Shown piece after piece: positions 26,560-33,811 of a stretch of 64,000 nt of DNA (the stretch's first letter is position 1; every line of letters starts with the position of its first letter). The stretch lies in assembly GCA_003567005.1 (NCBI GenBank), contig PXBF01000028.1:1-64000 (forward strand), written 5' to 3'. The position numbers and the translations under genes are program-made. Origin of the DNA: PVC group bacterium. GTDB taxonomy: Bacteria > Verrucomicrobiota > Kiritimatiellia > UBA8416. The notes below the pieces were generated by a model. The model was given only the letters and a program-made list of their open reading frames with translations, searched no databases and was not told where the DNA came from.

Positions 26560-28566
26560 TCAGGCGCGAAGATTATGCACCGTTTCCACTACGTTATCTA
26601 CTGTGAAGCCGAATTGTTCGGCGAGGGTTTCACAGGGAGCGGATGCACCAAAGCGCTGCATGGCAATATAATGCGCATCATCGCCGACATATTTTTCCCA
26701 ACCCATTGGTGTTGCAGCCTCGATCACAATACGTACCGGGCAACGCTTGGAAATGGTAGCGGCCTTGTAATCTGCATCCTGCTGATCGAAGAGTTCCCAC
26801 GACGGCATACTTACCACCCGCACACAGCATTCCGCCGCTAATTGTTTGGCAGCGCCGAGGGCGAGCTCTACTTCCGAGCCTGAAGCAATCAAGGTGACAT
26901 GGGGTTCGATGTCTTCGCTTTGCCACAGCACATAAGCGCCACGCCGAAGCGCATGTTCCGAAGCGTATACTGTGCGATCAATTACATGCAGGTTCTGGCG
27001 CGTGAGCATGATGGCGGTGGGACCACTTTTGTTTTCCAGTGCGGCGAGCCAGGCGGCAGCGGTTTCCGTGGGATCCGCCGGGCGAATGGTGGTAAGGCCG
27101 GGCATGCAGCGCAGCGATGCCATTTGTTCCACAGGCTCATGGGTGGGGCCATCTTCTCCCACATAAAAGCTGTCGTGCGTGAACACGTAGATCACGGGCA
27201 GTTTCATAATAGCGGCCAAGCGCACGGACGGGCGCATGTAGTCCACGAACACGAAGAACGTCGAACCGAAGATTCGAAAACCGCCATGCAAGGCAACGCC
27301 ATTCATAACGGCGCCCATACCATGTTCGCGTACACCAAAATGAAAGTTGCGCCCGCTATAGTCACCCTTGTGAATGCTGCTGGCATCATTGATCAATGTT
27401 TTGGTGCTCGGTGCTAGGTCTGCCGATCCGCCAACAAGGTGTGGCACGGCAGCAGCCAGCGACTGCAGCACCGTCCCACCGGCGGAACGCGTTGCCACCG
27501 GCTTGGTGACATCAAAGGTAGGTAATTGTTCCACCAGATTTTCCGGCAAGACATCCTGTAAACCATTCTCCCACGCTTGCGCTTTTTCCGGATAAGCTTC
27601 CGCATAGGCCTTGAAAAGCTTGGTCCATTTGGCATGTTTGCGTTTCATGCGCGCCTGCCGGGCATCAAACAATTCTTGCACAGATTCGGAAATATAGAAT
27701 GTCCGGTCTTGCGGCAAACCTAATGCCTTTTTGCTCAGAACCACTTCCTCTTCCCCCAATGGGGATCCATGGACGGATGCAGTATCTGCCTTGTTAGGGC
27801 TTCCCTTGCCGATCGTCGACTTGCAGATGATGATCGTTGGTTTTTCGCTTGAACGGCGTGCTTTACGAATGGCCTTATCGATTTCATCGAAATCGTGTGC
27901 ATCTACGCGTAAGACGTTCCAATTGTAGCCTTTGAAACGGTGGCCGACATCATCGCTATAGGCCAGATCCGTGCGTCCTTCAATGGTGATGTTGTTATCA
28001 TCATAGAACACGATCAGTTTATGGAGACCGAGGTGTCCCGCAAGAGCGAAAGCTTCATGGCTGACGCCCTCCATCAGATCACCATCGCCACATAATACGT
28101 AGGTATAGTGATCTACAATGGTATGATCGTCCGTGTTGAAGCGTGCGGCGAGCATCTGTTCAGCGATTGCCATGCCCACGCCGTTGCCACAACCTTGTCC
28201 GAGTGGACCTGTAGTCGTTTCCACACCTGGTGTGTCCCCCACCTCTGGATGTCCCGGTGTCATGCTTTCCCACTGGCGGAATCGTGCCAGTTCTTCAAGC
28301 GGAACATCATAGCCGGATAAGTGCAGCAAACTGTAAATCAGCATGGATCCATGTCCGGCCGACAGAACAAAACGGTCGCGATCCGCCCAGTCCGGATCGG
28401 TTGGATCTTGTTTCAAATACTGTAACCAGAGAACAGCAGCGACGTCCGCCATACCCATCGGCATGCCCGGGTGCCCGGAATTGGCGGATTGTACGCCATC
28501 CATGGAGAGACCACGTATGGTGTTGGCAGCTTGTGACAACTCTTTATGGGAGAGTTTTTTTGACAT
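26560..28566 (-). CDS. tkt: Transketolase
   Basis: A 668-residue thiamine-diphosphate enzyme of the pentose phosphate pathway. Seen: SANSGHPGMPMGMADVAAVLW at the N-terminus, the ThDP-binding GDGDLMEGVSHEAFALAGHLGL...NNITIEG block, the GVREHGMGAVMNGVALHGG pyrimidine-domain motif, and FTHDSFYVGEDGPTHEPVEQ with the phosphate-binding His. ATG 28566 follows AAAGGATACCC and gives the normal MSKKLSHKEL start. The 249 bp upstream of it (28567-28815) contain the direct repeat AATTTAGCAAA twice but no gene that I recognise. Confidence 0.96.
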   Translation of the reverse strand: MSKKLSHKELSQAANTIRGLSMDGVQSANSGHPGMPMGMADVAAVLWLQYLKQDPTDPDWADRDRFVLSAGHGSMLIYSLLHLSGYDVPLEELARFRQWESMTPGHPEVGDTPGVETTTGPLGQGCGNGVGMAIAEQMLAARFNTDDHTIVDHYTYVLCGDGDLMEGVSHEAFALAGHLGLHKLIVFYDDNNITIEGRTDLAYSDDVGHRFKGYNWNVLRVDAHDFDEIDKAIRKARRSSEKPTIIICKSTIGKGSPNKADTASVHGSPLGEEEVVLSKKALGLPQDRTFYISESVQELFDARQARMKRKHAKWTKLFKAYAEAYPEKAQAWENGLQDVLPENLVEQLPTFDVTKPVATRSAGGTVLQSLAAAVPHLVGGSADLAPSTKTLINDASSIHKGDYSGRNFHFGVREHGMGAVMNGVALHGGFRIFGSTFFVFVDYMRPSVRLAAIMKLPVIYVFTHDSFYVGEDGPTHEPVEQMASLRCMPGLTTIRPADPTETAAAWLAALENKSGPTAIMLTRQNLHVIDRTVYASEHALRRGAYVLWQSEDIEPHVTLIASGSEVELALGAAKQLAAECCVRVVSMPSWELFDQQDADYKAATISKRCPVRIVIEAATPMGWEKYVGDDAHYIAMQRFGASAPCETLAEQFGFTVDNVVETVHNLRA

Positions 28567-28815
28567 GGGTATCCTTTCTTCGGCAAAAACGTTTCTGATT
28601 ACTGGTGGGTACATCTAAAGCAAGTTCATTACTCTCAAATTTAGCAAAAGTTGTCGAGCGGGAAGTCCTCTTGCCCAACGGAAGAACGCAAAGGTTGTGT
28701 CATTCCTGATATGTTATCAAAGTTTGTTGTGCGTGCGTATGCTCGTTATCCGAATCCATCTTCTCTGGATGCGATTATGATGAGGGTTCTGGTTATAGAT
28801 GCATGCAGCGACGGG

Positions 28816-29199
28816 CTAAAATTTAGCAAATGGTTCAATGGCTAGTGCTGTACCGCAATACATGCAGGTGGGCATTCGTCCTGAATTTCGTCGGTTGCAG
28901 GATGGACAAAGCGGCCGCTGCTGTTTGGCCCGCTTGCCATCGCGTTTGCCGCTACGCAAGTCAATCTCATCGATCACGTGTTCGAGATCTGCATCGGTAA
29001 GCCCATTTACCTCTTTTAGTAATGTCCACAATGCTTCGGTGATCATAAACAAACGTTCGACATCGTTATTCACACCCTCAAGTTTGTTTCTCAGACCACC
29101 GATTGCATGTTTGGCACCTGTAGCAGATTGATTTTCAATATGCTTTGCGGTTTGCCTGGCAGCATCGAAAGCTGCTGTAGCCATAAATAAACGATTCAT
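28816..29199 (-). CDS. Small protein with C-terminal zinc ribbon
   Basis: A 127-residue protein. The first ~95 residues are mostly helical, with DAARQTAKHIENQSATGAKH and ADLEHVIDEIDLRSGKRDGK. The end carries CPSCNRRNSGRMPTCMYCG, two CxxC pairs that would bind zinc. AAGGAG lies 11 bases before the ATG. I know no family for it. It could act on nucleic acid or in protein assembly. Composition resembles its neighbours, so it is probably a real gene. Confidence 0.65.
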   Translation of the reverse strand: MNRLFMATAAFDAARQTAKHIENQSATGAKHAIGGLRNKLEGVNNDVERLFMITEALWTLLKEVNGLTDADLEHVIDEIDLRSGKRDGKRAKQQRPLCPSCNRRNSGRMPTCMYCGTALAIEPFAKF

Positions 29200-29281
29200 G
29201 ATGGCATGATCTCCTTCTATTGTTTGCCCGGTTTATGAAGTATGCATATGAGCCTTTCGCATTTTATAGCACGATGAAAGC

Positions 29282-29322
29282 AAAAAAAGAGCGCGCGGGG
29301 CAAGTTATCTCGTCCCGCGCGC
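29282..29322 (-). terminator. Rho-independent terminator of the DUF4914 gene
   Basis: On the minus strand a perfect 9-bp GC stem (29314-29322 with 29291-29299, GCGCGCGGG) with a 14-nt loop is followed almost at once by seven T (29282-29288). It lies 25 bp past the stop codon of the DUF4914 gene. Confidence 0.9.
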
Positions 29323-29346
29323 CCGATTCTTTTTCACGTTGTAGGT

Positions 29347-31248
29347 TTAGTCCTCGCTGATGCTCTCGTGCGGAATGAGTGCGGCGTAATCTTCTAGGGA
29401 GCCGTTATGCAGGCAACACTCAATGATTTGTTTTCCGAGCGGAATCAGATCGTCCGTAAGGAACTGTTTGATTTCCTTTTTGAAGAAATCATGCAGCGTC
29501 TTGGCGCCTTTATCGTATGCTTCTTCCCCAACTTCCGGTTGTAGATTCACCTTAAAGAACCAGGATCCGACATTTTGGCCTTCAACCATAATGCTATCGG
29601 GGTTCCAACCCAGTAATGGGCAACGGCAAGCGCTTACTTGGGACGGGCTGAATTTAGCCCCGCCGCGACGCGCCATATATTCACGCGTAATCCACTGTGG
29701 CATGAAGCTTACTTCCCAGGCACCAACATGTTGGTTTGGCGTGACGATATATTTGACCTTTGGCGTATCCAGGATTTGCTTGAGTAGCAAGTTTGCCTGG
29801 TCCACACGGCGCCCCGTTGCAAATGGCCAATATGAGCCCACACCCTCGCTGGACATGCCCTTGGTATCTACAATACTCGGGTTGGCGTGTCCACGCGGTG
29901 CAACCAGCCTCCAGAGCCATGCTAAGGACGGCGGCAACAGGTGGAACATACCAAGGATACCATAAGTGGGCTGCTCTTTGGTACAAGGCGGACAACGCAC
30001 CCCGAAGGAGCGGATGTCGATATCGAGCGTCCCGCGATGAACATTGGGGACAATTTCAGCCGGTAAAACAACACGAGGATTGGGGCAAGGTACCCCCGGT
30101 TCATCTTCGATATGTTCCCAGATCAACGCCGAGCAATCCGGCTTGGCATCGATGTTGAGGAAAAGCAGCGGTTTGGGGGGGTGAATCGTTAATTTTTCCA
30201 TGTGCGGGTCTACCCCGTATCCGGTGATGTGATTCACACGCACAAACCAGGACTCTTCTGCGTCCATTAACGTCAATTTTCCATTGCCCTTATCAATAGA
30301 AGGATGGCACAAGGCCATATCGTCTGTTACGGGACGAATCTTACAGAACTGTGGAATCGTCAAGCTGCGCGTCTCGCCATCCAAGATATTCTTGCCAAGC
30401 AGCATACTGCCATCATCCTGGCGATGCGGGATTTCGAGCATTTCGCTCTTGCCGCCGCCGCTGGCACCCTCATGCGAGATACCGACACGATTTTCGTATG
30501 GGGTGATGACTTGCGCCGCCGAGCAATGCATCGTGACCCAGTCTTCTTTTTCGCCAAGATGCAGGAGCACGCCGTAGATACCTTTTTTGGCGCTGGGCCC
30601 TGGGTATAGATTATAACTGAACAGTTCGTGCATCCCGGGAATCCGGTTGTGCACCACAACTTGTTTCCCATCGAGGTGTGTATGGCGGAATGGCGGTGCA
30701 ATATAGACAATCGCTTTGGGAGCAAAATCAGCCGGCAGCTCATCGGCAGGAATGATGCCCTGCAACATCGCTAGACCGAGTGCAAAAAAGCCGGCGTTGG
30801 CCGGACAGATTGCCAAGGCATCCTTGCCCTTGCCTGGCATACCCGCAATAAAGGGGAAACAGGCCAGCTCTTGGGTCTTCATCCACTCGAACGTTTCTTT
30901 GCGTAATTGATCGAAGGAGGAACCATAACGCTCTTTGAAAGTAGGCTTGTTGGTAGGCCTGTCATCGCCGATTACCATACAGTCCGGGTCACGCCGCCGC
31001 ATGTACACTTCATTGTAATTGGCACTGATGCCGTTTTTTACACGACACACTTTCACTTCTTCTACCAAACCCTTCCCGGGGATCTCGTAGGAGACACGAT
31101 GGTATCCATCTTCGCCAACATCACGCAAGGCGAGCTTTTGCAGGTCTTCTATATTGTGTCCCAGAATGACACTGGGGGCTTCTGATAGCAGTGCTTCTGC
31201 TTCAGCGGGTAATTTGACTTTCTTTAAAAGGATCTCTCTATCTGTCAT
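29347..31248 (-). CDS. DUF4914 family protein, PEP-carboxykinase-like P-loop enzyme
   Basis: A 633-residue protein that I recognise as DUF4914 (PF16260), a relative of phosphoenolpyruvate carboxykinase of unknown activity. Visible: KIFE-type phosphate loop replaced by EGASGGGKSEMLEIP (around residue 330 of this product), SYNLYPGPSAKKGIYGVLLH, SLTIPQFCKIRPVTDDMAL, PLLFLNIDAKPD and PFATGRRVDQANLLLKQILD. The kinase-like Gly-rich loop and metal-site acidic residues suggest ATP/GTP use, but the PEPCK active-site set is not the classical one. ATG 31248 follows AAGGAG by six bases; the open frame 60 codons further up lacks any such site. A strong terminator follows. The divergent AraC-type gene next door is a likely regulator. 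Confidence 0.75.
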   Translation of the reverse strand: MTDREILLKKVKLPAEAEALLSEAPSVILGHNIEDLQKLALRDVGEDGYHRVSYEIPGKGLVEEVKVCRVKNGISANYNEVYMRRRDPDCMVIGDDRPTNKPTFKERYGSSFDQLRKETFEWMKTQELACFPFIAGMPGKGKDALAICPANAGFFALGLAMLQGIIPADELPADFAPKAIVYIAPPFRHTHLDGKQVVVHNRIPGMHELFSYNLYPGPSAKKGIYGVLLHLGEKEDWVTMHCSAAQVITPYENRVGISHEGASGGGKSEMLEIPHRQDDGSMLLGKNILDGETRSLTIPQFCKIRPVTDDMALCHPSIDKGNGKLTLMDAEESWFVRVNHITGYGVDPHMEKLTIHPPKPLLFLNIDAKPDCSALIWEHIEDEPGVPCPNPRVVLPAEIVPNVHRGTLDIDIRSFGVRCPPCTKEQPTYGILGMFHLLPPSLAWLWRLVAPRGHANPSIVDTKGMSSEGVGSYWPFATGRRVDQANLLLKQILDTPKVKYIVTPNQHVGAWEVSFMPQWITREYMARRGGAKFSPSQVSACRCPLLGWNPDSIMVEGQNVGSWFFKVNLQPEVGEEAYDKGAKTLHDFFKKEIKQFLTDDLIPLGKQIIECCLHNGSLEDYAALIPHESISED

Positions 31249-31356
31249 GGTTTGCTCCTTCATTATCGTGTTTCTTGCATGGCCAACGCGTATCGATTCC
31301 ATGCAGGTCAACAACATATCAAATGCCTCCGCAAAAATAATAGTGCAAAAACTGAT

Positions 31357-31373
31357 ATATAGTAATACTATAT
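31357..31373. promoter_or_regulatory. ATATAGT-AAT-ACTATAT palindrome between divergent genes
   Basis: A perfect 7-bp inverted repeat with a 3-bp spacer in the 224-bp gap between the DUF4914 gene and the AraC-type regulator. The flanks TGATAT and TTGATATC add weaker symmetry. It is well placed as an operator or as overlapping -10 regions. Inference only. Confidence 0.4.
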
Positions 31374-31472
31374 TGATATCAAAAAAGGGTAGAAATCTTC
31401 CGGCTTTACGGAGCGTTACAGACTCCAAGAATGAATGATGTACGCAAACGATCTCCGATTCAAGGAGCTACT

Positions 31473-32369
31473 ATGCCGCAAATCATAACGAAGTATTTAT
31501 TTTCCAAGCTACTGGCTTCTCCGAGCTTGCGGCATTGTATGGAGCGACTACATGCCATTAGTGGAATGGATGTATTGTTGCTTGATGATTTAGGGAGCGT
31601 TCGGCTTACGGTACCGCGGCATCCATCGGTTGCCTTTGTGCAATTGCTGCGCCGGTATCCCGAAACCGAGATTCGCTTTCGCGAGATGCGTCAGGCGGGC
31701 TTAGCCGGCAAAGCGACCGTGGGTCTTGGATTACATGAAATGGTGTACACCATCATTACAGAGGGTGAAACGAGTGGGTATATGGTTTTGTCGGGCTATC
31801 GCAATGGCAGTTTTGACGATAAGGATCTAACTGCGACGCGCACGCTTTGGCGGCGTTTGGCACGGGCTGGATTATCTGTGCGCTGGGCGAGTTGGCACAG
31901 TGCTTGGTCAGCATTGCCGGCACTCACATCCACGCAGAAGATTGCCTGGAGCGAAACCGTGGCGCTGTCTATGCGGCAGGTTTTACAGAGAATGGAGGGG
32001 GTAGTACCTGATGTGGAGGTGCCCGCCTGGCCCATTCCCGTGCAAGAAACCTGTCGCCGCATTCGGGAAGCGTACGATACCCCTTTACGCTTGTATGAGA
32101 TTGCTGCTGGTTTTGGTGTATGCCCAGAGCATCTCAGTCGCACGTTTCATCAAGCGACAGGCATGCGCTTTTCCGAATATTTGGCCGAAACGCGTATCGC
32201 GGCAGCCTGTGAGGCCTTAGCTACATCCCCTACCCCCATTTCCCAAATCGCCTATCAATGCGGATTCTCGACCTTGTCGCGGTTCAACCGCTGTTTTCGG
32301 CAGCATCGTGGCACTACGCCGCGCTCATGGCGCAAGCGAGCCCAAAGACAAAGCCAAACCATTCTGTAA
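31473..32369 (+). CDS. AraC-family transcriptional regulator with PocR-like sensor domain
   Basis: A 298-residue regulator. The N-terminal half (AISGMDVLLLDDLGSVRLTV, later GETSGYMVLSGYRNGSFDD) resembles the PocR ligand-binding fold. The C-terminal ~100 residues carry two helix-turn-helix motifs: RLYEIAAGFGVCPEHLSRTF and PISQIAYQCGFSTLSRFNRC, with the family's FRQHRGTTPRSWRK ending. The ATG at 31473 has AAGGAG five bases upstream. It is divergent from the DUF4914 gene and probably controls it and itself. Confidence 0.85.
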   Translation: MPQIITKYLFSKLLASPSLRHCMERLHAISGMDVLLLDDLGSVRLTVPRHPSVAFVQLLRRYPETEIRFREMRQAGLAGKATVGLGLHEMVYTIITEGETSGYMVLSGYRNGSFDDKDLTATRTLWRRLARAGLSVRWASWHSAWSALPALTSTQKIAWSETVALSMRQVLQRMEGVVPDVEVPAWPIPVQETCRRIREAYDTPLRLYEIAAGFGVCPEHLSRTFHQATGMRFSEYLAETRIAAACEALATSPTPISQIAYQCGFSTLSRFNRCFRQHRGTTPRSWRKRAQRQSQTIL

Positions 32370-32419
32370 GACCTGTAGGATTTTGTTTGATAGGTATGAG
32401 CCACCAAAAAGAATGAATT

Positions 32420-32544
32420 AGTGGCGAGTGGCGAGTGGCGAGTGATACCAATCACGGAAACCTATCAGTATTATTGTTCGCTTTCTGCCAGGCTGCCTCG
32501 ATCCCACCGATCCCGACCTCTTGGGAGAGTCGGGACGTCGGTGG
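32420..32544. repeat. Tandem GTGGCGAGT repeat and near-perfect hairpin in a 423-bp gap
   Basis: GTGGCGAGT is repeated three times around 32421-32448. CCACCGATCCCGAC (32504-32517) pairs with GTCGGGACGTCGGTGG (32529-32544), with two bulged bases and an 11-nt loop. The whole gap 32370-32792 has no convincing gene; one 121-codon plus-strand frame covers both repeats and shows no recognisable protein sequence. Confidence 0.55.
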
Positions 32545-32792
32545 TGAAGAAAGTTGAGAGACGCCAGCAGCTTTACCGCAACGTGGGCGGTTTATACCGG
32601 AAAGTTGTAGAAGGTGGTATGAGCTGGGAGAAGGCATGGTTTTGGTGTTCGGCGTGCAGGAATGTGCAATTGGCAGAATGGTGGCTTGGCACCCGAAACC
32701 GGAATCCTGCCCCGCAACATGCAGATGCGGTATCTTGGATGCGTCTCGTAAAGATATACATATCTAACTATATAATAAGGGTTTAGAAATAT

Positions 32793-33359
32793 ATGAAAAA
32801 AGTAGTAATCGCTGTGGTTGTTTTCGGAATGCTGGCTGGTTGTTCCTCTATGCGGATCGAAGATTTTTCGGATGAAAAACCAGAACTCGTTCTGGAAGAA
32901 TACTTTGAGGGTAGGCTCACTGCTTATGGACTGATAAAGAATCGTCGTGGTCGGATAACAAGTTCGTTCCGGGCTGACTTTATCGGAAGCTGGGATGAAG
33001 ATGGCATAGGCACGCTCGATGAAGTATTTGTGTATAATGATGGTACCGTCCAAGAGCGTGTGTGGACTTTTGCACCGGCCGGAGAGAACCGTTACATCGG
33101 CACCGCGCCGGATATCGTTGGTGAAGCCGACATGACCGTCAAGGGCAATACGCTACGCATGGATTACGTCATTCGTGTTCCCTATGGGAATCGTACGATT
33201 GACTTATCGGTGGAAGATTGGTTACATCTGCAACCAGACGGGGTTATGCTGAACCATTCCTACATGCGCAAATTCGGGGTGCGGGTAGCTGAACTTGTGG
33301 TGACAATCATTAGAGACTTTCCCGACGCACCGGAAGAGGAAGAAGCAACACATGAATAA
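32793..33359 (+). CDS. DUF3833 family lipoprotein
   Basis: A 188-residue lipoprotein. The signal ends in the lipobox LAGC (VVVFGMLAGCSS). The body is a beta-barrel-like DUF3833 (PF12915) domain: LVLEEYFEGRLTAYGLIKNR, FIGSWDEDGIGTLDEVFVYN, RVWTFAPAGENRYIGTAPD. In many Gram-negative bacteria DUF3833 is part of the cyclopropane-synthase-like cluster (DUF1365, Cfa, DUF2878, chalcone-isomerase-like). Here that cluster lies 18 kb away without a DUF3833 gene, so this is probably its missing member. It overlaps the next gene by eight bases. Ribosome site is weak. Confidence 0.85.
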   Translation: MKKVVIAVVVFGMLAGCSSMRIEDFSDEKPELVLEEYFEGRLTAYGLIKNRRGRITSSFRADFIGSWDEDGIGTLDEVFVYNDGTVQERVWTFAPAGENRYIGTAPDIVGEADMTVKGNTLRMDYVIRVPYGNRTIDLSVEDWLHLQPDGVMLNHSYMRKFGVRVAELVVTIIRDFPDAPEEEEATHE

Positions 33360-33615
33360 GCATCTCATATTGTACTACACAATCGGCTTTCTGATTTGTG
33401 CGGGTAGTTTACTCTTGCGTTTTCTATGGCTGGACGGCGGGCCCCATGTGCCGGCGATGATTCGCACGATTGTTTTTGGTCTTCCGTGGATATCTGTGGC
33501 GGGTGTGATTGTCTGGTGGCGCTCGCGGGAAATCCCCAATAAATATCCCCTCGCCTTTGTCTTTGGCACGCTCACCCCTCTTATCATTGCCACGATCTGG
33601 CTCGCACTGCGGTAG
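33352..33615 (+). CDS. Small three-helix membrane protein following DUF3833
   Basis: An 87-residue protein with three hydrophobic segments (LILYYTIGFLICAGSLLLRF; IRTIVFGLPWISVAGVIVWW; AFVFGTLTPLIIATIWLAL). Its ATG lies inside the last codons of the DUF3833 gene, so translation is probably coupled. No family recognised. The stop codon TAG lies within the start of a repeat (GTAGGTTGTAAC...). Confidence 0.7.
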   Translation: MNKHLILYYTIGFLICAGSLLLRFLWLDGGPHVPAMIRTIVFGLPWISVAGVIVWWRSREIPNKYPLAFVFGTLTPLIIATIWLALR

Positions 33616-33678
33616 GTTGTAACGTCATTTTCTGTAGGCTGTTTTCGCCGAAAGCAGCCTCGCGCGAGGATTGTGCAT
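33612..33678. repeat. Interspersed repeat CTGTAGGC...TTTCGCCGAAAG, first copy
   Basis: GTAGGTTGTAACGTCAT (33612-33628) matches 17653-17669 at 16 of 17 positions. Next, 33631-33678 (TCTGTAGGCTG, TTTCGCCGAAAGC, AGCCTCGCGCGAGG) matches the reverse complement of 57411-57463 with few changes. TTCGCCGAA and CCTCGCGCGAGG are internal palindromes. The rest of the gap to 33811 has no gene. Confidence 0.65.
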
Positions 33679-33811
33679 AGCCAGAGCCCGTGCAAAGCCG
33701 GAAGGACACGCCACGGACACTCATGCTCTACGCATGCACGGTCTCGCTTTGATCGAAAGCGGACTACATGCAGTCACCTGTGAGTCTGCCAAAAGAATGG
33801 TCATACAGGCT

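Noticed and set aside
28567..28815. Structured RNA in the spacer upstream of transketolase
   Set aside because: Only a short direct repeat (AATTTAGCAAA twice) is visible; I find no SRP, RNase P or tmRNA features.
29347..31248. Classical GTP-dependent PEP carboxykinase
   Set aside because: The Gly-rich loop and surrounding strings fit DUF4914 better; the usual PEPCK P-loop with its reactive Cys is not seen.
32421..32786. A 121-codon plus-strand frame
   Set aside because: Covers the tandem repeat and hairpin; no ribosome site or family resemblance.
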